Source of the DNA: Deltaproteobacteria bacterium | Lineage (GTDB): Bacteria > Myxococcota_A > UBA9160 > UBA4427 | Assembly: GCA_002719955.1 (NCBI GenBank) | Contig: PBFW01000007.1 | Span: 127,724 to 191,723 of the forward strand | Reading direction: 5' to 3' | Length of the DNA: 64,000 nt | Shown here: piece after piece, positions 44,391-53,153 of the stretch | How positions within the stretch are numbered: position 1 is the first letter of the stretch | Layout of the letters: each line of letters opens with the position of its first letter | Translations under genes and position numbers: made by a program | Notes under the pieces: generated by a model | What the model was told of the DNA's origin: nothing | The model's database searches: none | The model's input: only the letters and a program-made list of their open reading frames with translations

Positions 44391-45770
44391 CTAGCGCGTC
44401 GACTGTTTCGCCGAGGTCCCCGAGAGCAGCGCACGCGAAGCCCGCAGATCGGCCTCGAGCAATCCGATCTCGCTGTAATTGGCGAGCCCGGACTTCGACG
44501 CCGAGATCAGCTTCTCGACGGCCTGAATGCGCGCTTCGAGCACGGCCCTCGTCTCGTGCCCCGCGGCGATGTCGAGCAATCGGATCGCTTCGAGCGATTG
44601 CCCCTGCGACAGATAGACCCGGGCCCGCGCGGCGAGGGCGTCCGCCCCGCCGGCGAGTTCGATGAGATCGCCGTTGATCGCCGAAGGGGGCACGTGATAC
44701 ATATTCGCGATCGTGTCGTAATAGTACCAGCCGGTGATGATGTCGTGGGTCGCACGCACGGACCAGGACACCTTCCCGTGTCCCTGGCTCACCTCGAGAT
44801 GCTTCGGAAGCCGGATATCCCGCATCATCTCCCAGACGGTCTTGCCCGCGTTCATGCCCTCGACCGTTTCGTCCCACATGTACTGAACGGCATCACGCAT
44901 CGTGCGCACGCTGGCCTGGATATAGTCGCGTCCCTCGATGACTCGGAAATGGGTATGCGCGATGACCTCGGGATTCAGGTCGAGGACGAGATCGAGCGCA
45001 TCGATATAGTCGAGGGGATCGCGGTATTTCTCGCCGCGAATCGTGTAGAGGTTCGGAAACATCGGATAGAGCGGTCCGAAGAGATCTCCCGTGAAAAGGA
45101 TCTTCGACTCGGGCAGCCAAAGCAGCACGCCGTCTTCGCCCTCGCCTCCGTTCTCCGGAGCGATCACGACGAATTTCACGCCGCCGAGCTCGAACTCGTA
45201 ATCACTCCCGGGAAAGACGGGCCGGGTGGGCTCCATCTTCCAATGGATTGCGGGCGGGCGATTCGGATCGAGGGAGACGCGGGTCGGATAGAGTGGGTGA
45301 TAGCGACGCAGGAAGAAGGGGGTCAGCTCGTCCTGGATACGTGACATGTAGCCGTAGCGGTGGTGGCCCACGAATTCGATCTCGCCCGAGTCGATCTCCT
45401 TCTTCCATTTCGGGAGCCCCCCCGAATGATCGCCGTGGAAATGCGTGACGATGATCTTCTTGATCGGCCCGGTCGCGTGCTCTCGGATCGCCCTTCGCTG
45501 TTCCTCGTTCTGGGCGTAGGGCGTCCCGGTGTCGACGAGAACCGACCCTTCGCTCGTGTTGATCAGGAAGATCGCCCCCTCCCCCTCGATCTTGAAGACG
45601 AAATCGTTGATCGACTGAACCGAGACCTCGAGGAATTGAAGGTCGTCGACGCGCACAGCGACGTCAGCCTCGACCGCCTGGGCAAAGGCCGAGTCGGACA
45701 GAGCCGCGAGACCGAGCAGAGAGTTCGCGATAAAGAGAAACAGGATCGAGGGGGCGCGACGGACGGGCAT
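44391..45770 (-). CDS. Alkyl-sulfatase-type metallo-beta-lactamase hydrolase, exported
   Basis: 459 residues. Residues about 1-30 are a signal peptide (SILFLFIANSLLGLAALSDS, Ala-x-Ala cut near AFAQA). The metallo-beta-lactamase motif is IVTHFHGDHSGGLP, with later metal ligands in LFTGDLFG and VIAHTHFR. The second half contains the alkyl-sulfatase dimerisation pattern: GKVSWSVRATHDIITGWYYY and later IELAGGADALAARARVYLSQ. The C-terminal SCP2-like domain of SdsA1-type enzymes is absent. The likely reaction is hydrolysis of an alkyl sulfate ester in the periplasm. It is the only sulfatase-like gene beside three sulfotransferases. Confidence 0.82.
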   Translation of the reverse strand: MPVRRAPSILFLFIANSLLGLAALSDSAFAQAVEADVAVRVDDLQFLEVSVQSINDFVFKIEGEGAIFLINTSEGSVLVDTGTPYAQNEEQRRAIREHATGPIKKIIVTHFHGDHSGGLPKWKKEIDSGEIEFVGHHRYGYMSRIQDELTPFFLRRYHPLYPTRVSLDPNRPPAIHWKMEPTRPVFPGSDYEFELGGVKFVVIAPENGGEGEDGVLLWLPESKILFTGDLFGPLYPMFPNLYTIRGEKYRDPLDYIDALDLVLDLNPEVIAHTHFRVIEGRDYIQASVRTMRDAVQYMWDETVEGMNAGKTVWEMMRDIRLPKHLEVSQGHGKVSWSVRATHDIITGWYYYDTIANMYHVPPSAINGDLIELAGGADALAARARVYLSQGQSLEAIRLLDIAAGHETRAVLEARIQAVEKLISASKSGLANYSEIGLLEADLRASRALLSGTSAKQSTR

Positions 45771-45884
45771 GGGATTCCTCCAGGCGAATCGTGGCTGAGG
45801 GGAGCGTAGCGCCGGATCGAGAACCTATGATCCCGATTCGCGTCCATTCCGCCCGGTCACGAGCCGGGCGTCCGGGGAGAACCA

Positions 45885-47240
45885 ATGCAGAAACGGGATC
45901 GGCTGAGCACCCGCGCACTCTTCGGATATGGCTTGTCCGCAACGCCGGCGATCTACAGCTATATGCTGATCCTGACCATGTACATGAAATATGCCGCGGT
46001 CGAACTTGGCGCCTCGACCGCCGTCATTGGAACGATCTTCTTCGTCGCCAAATTCTGGGACGCGCTCACCGATCCGATGGTCGGCAATCTGAGTGATCGC
46101 ACGACCCACAGGAGTGGGCGGCGACGCCCTTGGCTTCTGGCGGGCGCTCCCCTGCTCGCGATCTTCAGCCTCATGGCCTGGGTCCCGCCGAAGGGCCTCG
46201 ACGAGACGGGCCTCACCCTCTGGATCAGCATCGCCATCCTCGGCTTCTATACCGCCTATACGATCTTCGACGTCCCCCATATGGCGCTCGGGGCCGAGAT
46301 CACCCTCGACGCGGGCGAACGCAATCGTGTTTTCGGTGTCCGCCAATTCCTCAAGGCGCTCGGGATGCTCGCAGCCGGTGTCGCGGGCAGCTACTTCGTG
46401 GAACAGGGAATCGAAGCCACACGCGCCATGGCGGTTGTCGTGGCGGCCCTCACGGTCGGCTTGATCGCGGGCGGCGTTTCGATGCTCCCGAAGGAGCGCC
46501 AGGAATTCCGGGGGCGGGGGGGCGAAAATCCCTTCCGGGCCGTGCGCGATGTAGTCCGCAATCGACACGCACGGTTGCTGCTTCTCGTCATCTTCATAGA
46601 CGCGATCGGCGCGGGCGGAATCGGCGTATTGGCCCCCTTCGTCCTCGATTACGTGGTCGGCCTGCCAGAACTCATTCCCGTCCTCTTCGGCGTCAACATC
46701 GGCTCCACCCTGCTGGCGGTTCCCCTCTGGGTTCGACTCGCCCGACGATTCGAAAAGCGACACCTCATGCTCTTCGCGATGTTCGGGAGCGGCATCGGCT
46801 ATGGCATGATCCTCATGGTCGGCCCAGGCAGCTGGCTCGTCATCGTCGTCTCCGCGGTCATCGCCGGCACCTCCACCTGCTGCTCGAACGTCCTCGGCTT
46901 CACGCTGAAATCCGAGATCATCGACTGCGACGAGTACCAAACAGGTGAACGCAAGGAGGGCGCCTATTTCGCAGGCTGGAGCTTTGTGAGCAAGCTCGCC
47001 GCGGGTATCATGATCGGCCTCGTTGGATGGTCCCTCGAGTGGTCTGGATTCGACGCCGACGCACCGATACAGAGCGAACTCGCCCAGAGCACGATGGTGA
47101 TCTTGATGGGAGGCTTCCCGCTCATCTGCTATGTGATCGGCGCTTTCGCATTCAGCCGCTTTACCCTGACCGAGACCGAGCACGCGCGAATCCGGATAGA
47201 GCTCGATGCGCGCGCCACCGCCACCCAGACGACCGTCTGA
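45885..47240 (+). CDS. GPH/MelB-type sodium symporter (MFS)
   Basis: 451 residues with 12 membrane segments. KFWDALTDPMVGNLSDRT holds the paired aspartates that bind the coupling cation in MelB-type carriers, followed by the basic loop HRSGRRRPWLL. The family moves sugars, glycosides or similar solutes with sodium or protons. The solute is unknown. It is directly upstream of the acyl-CoA synthetase (28 bases apart), which suggests the imported compound is an organic acid that is then activated. Confidence 0.88.
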   Translation: MQKRDRLSTRALFGYGLSATPAIYSYMLILTMYMKYAAVELGASTAVIGTIFFVAKFWDALTDPMVGNLSDRTTHRSGRRRPWLLAGAPLLAIFSLMAWVPPKGLDETGLTLWISIAILGFYTAYTIFDVPHMALGAEITLDAGERNRVFGVRQFLKALGMLAAGVAGSYFVEQGIEATRAMAVVVAALTVGLIAGGVSMLPKERQEFRGRGGENPFRAVRDVVRNRHARLLLLVIFIDAIGAGGIGVLAPFVLDYVVGLPELIPVLFGVNIGSTLLAVPLWVRLARRFEKRHLMLFAMFGSGIGYGMILMVGPGSWLVIVVSAVIAGTSTCCSNVLGFTLKSEIIDCDEYQTGERKEGAYFAGWSFVSKLAAGIMIGLVGWSLEWSGFDADAPIQSELAQSTMVILMGGFPLICYVIGAFAFSRFTLTETEHARIRIELDARATATQTTV

Positions 47241-47268
47241 GCGCCCGACGCGAGAGGAGCGAACGCCT

Positions 47269-48846
47269 ATGACCGACCCGAAGGAACTGCCCCCGCAGAG
47301 CTGGCATCCGGGGACCTGGGCCGCACGAACACCGAACAAGCCAGCGGTGATCATGGCCGAAAGCGGCGAGATGATCACGTATCGAGAGCTCGAGGACACA
47401 GCGAATCGGCTCTCCCAACTCTTCCACACCGCAGGTCTCCGCCCGGGTGACCACGTCGCCTTCTGCCTGGAGAATCGAGTCGAGTTCCTCCCCATCCTTT
47501 GGGGGGCGCACTACGCCGGTCTCTACTACACGGCCATCAGCTCTCGCCTCACGACCGAGGAACTCGGCTATATCCTCGAGGACAGCGGCAGCCGCGCCTT
47601 CCTTTCCAGCCCCTACCTGTCACCAGCCATCGCGGGGCTCACGGACGAGCTTTCGGCGCTCGAACTCAAGCTGAGTGTGGGCGGCGATCTTCCCGGATTC
47701 GATGCCTTCGAGGAGTCGATCGCGGCCCATCCGGCCGAACCGCTCGCCGACCGCGTCGAAGCCCTCCCCATGCTCTACTCGTCGGGAACCACCGGACGGC
47801 CGAAGGGCGTGAAACCGGCGTTGACCGGTGAACCGCTCGGTGCGGGCGAGGGACTGACGGGATTGATCCGCCTCCTCTTCGGCGGGTCAGACGACTCCGT
47901 CTATCTTTCGCCGGCGCCCCTCTATCACAGCGCTCCGCTTCGCTACTGCACCCAATTCCATCGCATCGGCGCCACCATCGTCGTGATGGAGCGATTCGAC
48001 GCCGAAGCCGCACTGGCCGCGATCGACACGTATCGTGTGACCCATAGCCAATGGGTGCCCACGATGTTCGTCCGCATGCTCAAGCTGCAGGACGAGACCC
48101 GTACACGCTACGACACGAGCAGCCTCGTCTTTGCCATCCACGCGTCGGCGCCCTGTCCGATCGGGATCAAGGAGCAGATGCTCGACTGGTGGGGACCGAT
48201 CATCCACGAGTATTATGCTGGAACCGAGGGAAATGGTTTCTGTTATGCATCACCCCAGGATTGGCTCGATCACAAGGGAACGGTGGGAAAGGCCGTGAGC
48301 GGTGAGCTCCATATCGTCGATGATGGGGGAAGCGAAGTCTCGCCAGGAGAGGAAGGCGGCGTCTATTTCGCGAACGGTCTTCAGGAATTCGAATACCACA
48401 ACGATCCCACGAAGACCGCGGAGGGTCGCCTTGCGAACGGCTGGAGCACCCTCGGCGATATCGGACGTGTCGACGAGGACGGTTTTCTCTACCTGACCGA
48501 TCGCAAGGCGAACATGATCATCAGTGGGGGCGTCAATATCTACCCGCAAGAGGCGGAGAACATCTTGACCGTCCACCCAAAAGTTCACGATGTCGCCGTT
48601 TTCGGTGTCCCCAACCCGGATTTTGGCGAAGAGGTGAAAGCGGTCGTTCAGCCCGTGGAGCCGAACGAGGCCAGCGAGGCACTCGCTCGGGAACTGATCG
48701 CCTATTGCCGCGAACATCTCGCGGACGTGAAATGTCCCCGCTCGATCGACTTTCGCGCAGAGCTTCCGCGTCATCCGACGGGCAAGCTCTACAAGCGCCT
48801 GCTCAAGGACGAGTATTGGAAGGGCCACGACACGCGCCTGCTCTAG
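47269..48846 (+). CDS. Acyl-CoA synthetase (AMP-binding family)
   Basis: 525 residues of the ANL superfamily. The ATP-binding loop is LYSSGTTGRPKGVK, the adenine region is EYYAGTEGNG and the hinge is YLTDRKANMIISGGVNIYPQ. The C-terminal lysine is in PTGKLYKRLL. It activates a carboxylic acid to its CoA thioester. The ATG at 47269 follows GAGAGGAG; an upstream extension in frame is not family-like. The general look is that of FadD3/FadD17-like ligases for bulky acids, but that is impression only. Confidence 0.92.
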   Translation: MTDPKELPPQSWHPGTWAARTPNKPAVIMAESGEMITYRELEDTANRLSQLFHTAGLRPGDHVAFCLENRVEFLPILWGAHYAGLYYTAISSRLTTEELGYILEDSGSRAFLSSPYLSPAIAGLTDELSALELKLSVGGDLPGFDAFEESIAAHPAEPLADRVEALPMLYSSGTTGRPKGVKPALTGEPLGAGEGLTGLIRLLFGGSDDSVYLSPAPLYHSAPLRYCTQFHRIGATIVVMERFDAEAALAAIDTYRVTHSQWVPTMFVRMLKLQDETRTRYDTSSLVFAIHASAPCPIGIKEQMLDWWGPIIHEYYAGTEGNGFCYASPQDWLDHKGTVGKAVSGELHIVDDGGSEVSPGEEGGVYFANGLQEFEYHNDPTKTAEGRLANGWSTLGDIGRVDEDGFLYLTDRKANMIISGGVNIYPQEAENILTVHPKVHDVAVFGVPNPDFGEEVKAVVQPVEPNEASEALARELIAYCREHLADVKCPRSIDFRAELPRHPTGKLYKRLLKDEYWKGHDTRLL

Positions 48847-48888
48847 GTGCGGTTCTCGGCTCGATCGCTCACACCGACTCCCCAGATT

Positions 48889-49383
48889 CTACGGCGCGAA
48901 ACTCGACCGGCCCTTGATACCCCATCGCCCGGCCTCGAGCGTCATCACATAGAGCGAATCGAAAGACCTGATCTCGCTCCCATCGGCCCGCATCCGAACG
49001 AAGCGAGTCACGACGTGGACCTTCTCCCGATCACCCTGGACGATGTCCCGGTGCGTCCACTCGCTGCGATGCCAATCCGGTTCGAGGATCGCGCGCAGGG
49101 CGGTGCGCCGCTCTTCCGCGGGCAGGTCGAGATCTGGAATCGCCTCGCGCACCGATTGCCAGACGACGATCTTCCCGCTGGCGTGGCGATAGTGGGGGAA
49201 ATGGTAGGTAGCGACGTGTCCCTCGAGATCCAGATCGTTCAGCGCATTCATATAGCGATCGAGCACGCGCATGATTTCGGCGTCCCTCGCTTCGAAGGAA
49301 TCCCCGGCGACCGCGCCGCCCGTCGCGAAAACGCCGACCATCACCCCCATCCAGAAAACCAGGAAACGGCCTCGGCAATCCAT
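48889..49383 (-). CDS. Exported SnoaL/NTF2-like protein
   Basis: 164 residues with a signal peptide (FLVFWMGVMVGVFATGGAVA) and then a cystatin-like fold of the SnoaL/NTF2 type: AEIMRVLDRYMNALNDLDLE, VATYHFPHYRHASGKIVVW. The ATG at 49383 follows GGGAGGAC. Cleavage is likely after Ala-x-Ala before GDSFEA. Proteins of this fold include ketosteroid isomerases, but the exported form has no known activity. It is downstream of and in the same direction as the DUF35/thiolase pair, 140 bases away. Confidence 0.8.
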   Translation of the reverse strand: MDCRGRFLVFWMGVMVGVFATGGAVAGDSFEARDAEIMRVLDRYMNALNDLDLEGHVATYHFPHYRHASGKIVVWQSVREAIPDLDLPAEERRTALRAILEPDWHRSEWTHRDIVQGDREKVHVVTRFVRMRADGSEIRSFDSLYVMTLEAGRWGIKGRSSFAP

Positions 49384-49523
49384 TCCCGTCCTCCCCCGTT
49401 TCGCGACCGAAGCCTCAGGATGACCGACCCACAGAGCCGACGAGTCCGATCGAATTCCGGCGCCTCCCCACCGATCCGAACACTCGGATGAAGGAATAAT
49501 TGCGAACTGGGCGTCGCAGCCGG

Positions 49524-49931
49524 TCAGTCCGTGCGGACCCGGAAGAAGGGCAACGTGATCTCTTCGGATTGTTCCTCGAAAACGACCTCGAGGGGGGTCC
49601 CGATCTTCACGTCTTCGGGCTCGACACCCTTGAGATTCGAGAGCATGTAATAACCCTCTTCCAGTTCGACGACGACGACGGTATAGGGGACCTCGAAGAC
49701 GGGCTGTTGCGGCCGATAGACCGTCGTAAAGCTGTAGAGGGTCCCGCGTCCCGAAGACTCGACCCACTCGAGATCCCCGCTCATGCAATTTCCACAACAC
49801 GGCTGCGGAATGAAGGTCAGGCTCTCGCAATCCTTGCATCGCTGAACCGTCAGCTTGCCCGCACGACAGGCTTCCCAATAGGGTTTCGAGAGTGCGGTCG
49901 GCCGCGGCAGCGGGATCGACGGGGTGCTCAT
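49524..49931 (-). CDS. DUF35 zinc-ribbon/OB-fold partner of the thiolase
   Basis: 135 residues. The rubredoxin-like zinc ribbon is RCKDCESLTFIPQPCCGNC (four Cys), followed by an OB-fold with GRGTLYSFTTVYRPQQPVFE. Such proteins pair with thiolase-fold enzymes, for example in acetoacetyl-CoA systems and with the steroid side-chain aldolase Ltp2 and its relatives. Its start overlaps the thiolase stop by four bases, so the two proteins are coupled. Confidence 0.93.
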   Translation of the reverse strand: MSTPSIPLPRPTALSKPYWEACRAGKLTVQRCKDCESLTFIPQPCCGNCMSGDLEWVESSGRGTLYSFTTVYRPQQPVFEVPYTVVVVELEEGYYMLSNLKGVEPEDVKIGTPLEVVFEEQSEEITLPFFRVRTD

Positions 49932-51082
49932 ACGGGCTCCTTTCCGAGGGCCATGACATCGCAGAAGAGCGCGCCGGAACCGCCGTTGGTCGCGAGGGCG
50001 ACATTCGGCTCATGCAGCGTGAGTTCCGGAACCAATCGCCCCTGGAGTTGCAACACAGCGTTGAGCGGTTTCTGTAGAAGCTGGACGACGCCGGCGTGTG
50101 AAAAGGAGAGGATGCCGCCATTGGTGGCGACGGGCAGATCACCATCGATCCGGATCCGCCCTTCGAGCACGAAATCCGCGCCCTCCCCCTCCTTGCAGAA
50201 TCCGAAGGCCTCGAGTTGTCGAATGATCTCGAAGGAGAAGGGGTCATAGAACTCCGCGAAGTCGACGTCCTTGGTCCCGAGACCGCATTGTTCGAAGGTC
50301 ATCTCGAGGGCGCGCCGACCGACCCAGCCGTAACGCTCCCAGACGGGTGCGGTCACGTAGGCGTTGCCCTGGCGATCGAGCGCACCGCCGAGCACGTGAA
50401 TCGGCGTGACGTCGAGATCCTTGGCCCGCTCGGCAGACGTGAGGATCATGCAGGCACCGCCCTCTGAGGTGATGCAGCAATCGAGCAACCGAAAAGGATT
50501 CGCAACCATACGCGAAGCCTCGACCTCCGCAGGGGAACATTCGCGCCCGTAGAAGACGGCCTCGGGATTGACGGCGCCATTGCTACGAATCGCCGCCGCC
50601 ACTTCGGACAAAGCCTCACGCGGCGTTCCGTAGATATGCATATGCCGCTGGGCCATCAACGCAAATTCGGCGGCCGTATAGAGCCCCCAGCATTCCACGA
50701 ACTCATTCTGTGGCCGCGTCCACGAAACCGTCGATTTGCGGTCGGTATATTCACCGCATTGAGCGGTCGCGATCAACACCGTGTGGCATTGACCCGAGTG
50801 GATCGCCGCAGCCGCCTCGAGAACCCCATCGATCCCTGGAGTGGACGAGCCGGTCCAGATGGGGCGACCGCCGAACCACTGGGCTGCCGTGCGCGAATCG
50901 ACTCGCGAGACCCAGCTCGAGATATTGAGCCCGTCGATATCCTCTGGGCGAAGGCCGGCATCGTCGAGCGCGCCGTTGATCGCATCAAGAATCAGTTCGG
51001 ATTCCGTCATGCCCGGGAGTTGTTTGGCCTGAACTGTATTGTAGGCGCCGACGATGGCGACACCCTCGTAGGGACTTTTCAT
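49928..51082 (-). CDS. SCP2/Ltp2-type thiolase-fold enzyme
   Basis: 384 residues with the thiolase fold: GVAIVGAYNTVQAKQLPGMT, LDAINGALDDAGLRPEDIDG, and the C-terminal ATNGGILSFSHAGVVQLLQK. As in SCP2-type and Ltp2-type proteins the canonical thiolase nucleophile region is altered (ATAQCGEY in place of the usual C-x-S motif), and the DFAEFYDPFSFEI segment carries a Tyr where aldolase members have one. Together with the DUF35 protein it could be a retro-aldolase or a thiolase acting on a bulky CoA ester. The two genes form an operon. Confidence 0.85.
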   Translation of the reverse strand: MKSPYEGVAIVGAYNTVQAKQLPGMTESELILDAINGALDDAGLRPEDIDGLNISSWVSRVDSRTAAQWFGGRPIWTGSSTPGIDGVLEAAAAIHSGQCHTVLIATAQCGEYTDRKSTVSWTRPQNEFVECWGLYTAAEFALMAQRHMHIYGTPREALSEVAAAIRSNGAVNPEAVFYGRECSPAEVEASRMVANPFRLLDCCITSEGGACMILTSAERAKDLDVTPIHVLGGALDRQGNAYVTAPVWERYGWVGRRALEMTFEQCGLGTKDVDFAEFYDPFSFEIIRQLEAFGFCKEGEGADFVLEGRIRIDGDLPVATNGGILSFSHAGVVQLLQKPLNAVLQLQGRLVPELTLHEPNVALATNGGSGALFCDVMALGKEPV

Positions 51083-51207
51083 GAATGCGATGTTGCCACA
51101 TCGGCGCCACGCTCGTCTGCCCTTTTTCCGAACGCTGGATTCCGCTGGGGGGCGGCTGTGTGCTCCCTCGGTCGCGATCTTCTGGAAGACGAAACGAAAC
51201 GACGGGC

Positions 51208-51785
51208 CTATTCCGGGCGAGTGCTCGGGCGGCTCGCCTGGAGACCGCCTACCGGTAGGAGGGGCTCGAGATCATCGGGGAGCAACCACCCGGCCACGCC
51301 CGCGAGCGAAGTCACGCCCGACGTCAAGACCGTCCCGAGACTGTTCAGGATCGTGCCATCCGCAAGCACGGCCGTGATCCCGGTCGAATCATCATCGAGT
51401 TCCACGACATCGCGCAATCCCACACCCGTCTTCGCATCGACCGCCACGAGGGAGGAGCGAAGGGGTCAGGGAATCCTTCGCCCCCCGAAATCGCTCTGGT
51501 CGCCGTAGACCACGGGCACGAGAACGATGTCATTCAACACCGTCGGATTGCTATTCCCGATCGCCGAGGGCGCTCCAAAGGTCCAGCTCTTCGCAAGCGC
51601 CGCCGGCGCAAGTGCCTGCAGGTCGCTCTCCCAACGAACGGCTCCGTCCTCGCCGATCGCGATCGGGGCGGGGCCATACGCCTGGAGCGCAAAAATATCA
51701 CCGTTCGCCCCGACCGCCGCCGAGGCGGCGCGCGACTCGCGCCTGCCAGCGAATCACACCGGGCCGCGCATCCCCTCTGGTTCGC
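51208..51785 (-). pseudogene. PQQ/BamB-like beta-propeller, fragments in several frames
   Basis: On the minus strand the pieces in order are GVIRWQA, then in a second frame SAAVGANGDIFALQAYGPAP, GEDGAVRWESDLQALAPAAL and NPTVLNDIVLVPVVYGDQSD up to a stop, and in a third frame VAVDAKTGVGLRDVVELDDD, TAVLADGTILNSLGTVLTSG and a final stop at 51208. The G-x-V-R-W and V-D-A-x-T-G units are those of PQQ-type propeller repeats. At least two frame changes are needed. It joins directly to the broken chemoreceptor upstream. Confidence 0.6.
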
Positions 51786-53153
51786 GAGTTCGAGAAGTTT
51801 CTTCGCCTCGCGATGGGTTCCCGCCGCGACCTCCTCGTTCGATCCCGCGACCTGGGAAAGCTCTTCGATGCTGGTCGCGATCACCGAAGACCTCGGACGC
51901 ATCTGCTCGACGAGCCGTTGGACATCGTCGGTCGCGACCTAGTCCATCGGCGAATCACCGATGAGCCCGACCCGGTGTATCAGGTCGCCGTCCGAGACGG
52001 CAACGACCACTTCGGAGATCCGATCCGCCTTGAGTCTCATCTCCGTCGCGATCAAGCCACCGGCATCCGCACGCTGGCGTTCACGCTCGGCCGCTTCCCG
52101 CAGACGATCGGCACTCTCCCGCTCGGTCTCCATCGCTTCTTTCAGAAGGACGGCGTTTTGCTCTGCTTCGGTGACTCGGGCGAAGGTGACGAGGGTCCCG
52201 GAACGCTGCCCCTCGAGGTCCCGGGCGATGTCCACGAAAACATCCAGGAATTCTTCGCCGAGGGGGCTCACCCGGTGGAAGGGCAGGCCCCCGTCGGAAT
52301 CGAGGACCTGCCGCATCGCCCCATCCCCCCCGAAGAGGAAGGCGACACTCTCTCCTTCGGCCTGCTCGACGTCGATCCCCGCCGCCCGCTCGACTTGCGC
52401 CAGAATCTCGAGACTCTTCGGATTGGCATAGGTCACGATGTGTGCCATGTCGCAATGGAGGAGACCGACCGGTGCGGACTCCAGCACCATCTCGCTCCGG
52501 TGAAGTGACTCCAGGCTCGCGCGCATATTTCGGATCGCGATCTCGAGGACCGATTCCATCGTCCCGAGTTCGTCCGGCTGGGTCTCAGAGTCTGGAATGG
52601 CCAGGTCGCCCGCCGCAACGCGATCCAGGATCTTGACCGTCTCGGCCAGGCGAGCACGGATCCGGCGCGTCCCGAAGCGCACGAGGGGGACGAGGGCCAG
52701 GCTGATCAGCCCACCCGCAAACAGTCATCTTGCCTGCAGCGCCCAGCTGCCGCCGATGCGTCCTCCGCATGCAGGTCGACCTCGAGAACCTCCCGCACGT
52801 CTCCCAGCGCCAGCCCTTCCTGGGCGTATTGGGATGGGTGTTATGACACTCGACGCAGGTATCACTGATCATCACATCGGCGATGGCCACGCGTACCCAT
52901 CGCTCACCGCCGATCTCGCTCAATTCGTGCACGACACCATTCCGATCCCGATTGAATCTCGCGATCGCGGACAACGCGAAGGCATCGAGGGTGCGTGCGC
53001 TTCTTTAGGGAAAGGGATACGCGCTGTAGAGATCGAACCGGGAGCCGCCCGCCATAGAGCACCAGGGCGCTCATCCCGACGAGCGCGACGAGCCCAGACC
53101 TTTGTCTCAGAGGGGGAGCGTAGATCTCCAGGATCCCCCCCGAGCCGAGGCAT
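51786..53153 (-). pseudogene. Methyl-accepting-chemotaxis-like receptor, broken
   Basis: Recognisable parts in order: a start at 53153 that touches the stop of the PEP-synthase-like gene (TGATG), a membrane helix (SGLVALVGMSALVLYGG), the Tll0287/DUF3365-type sensor with the heme-like CVECHNTHP and GDVREVLEVDL, a second membrane helix plus HAMP (LISLALVPLVRFGTRRIRAR), a PAS-like part (SEMVLESAPVGLLHCDMAH), and a short signalling piece (IATSIEELSQVAGSNEEVAA). These lie in at least four different frames; a G7 run at 53134-53140 accounts for the first change. The long signalling helix is missing. Confidence 0.7.

Noticed and set aside
45825-47495. 556-codon minus-strand frame opposite the GPH carrier
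   Set aside because: Composition is that of an antisense frame (acidic and glycine-rich, no hydrophobic pattern), and the plus strand holds a clear transporter.
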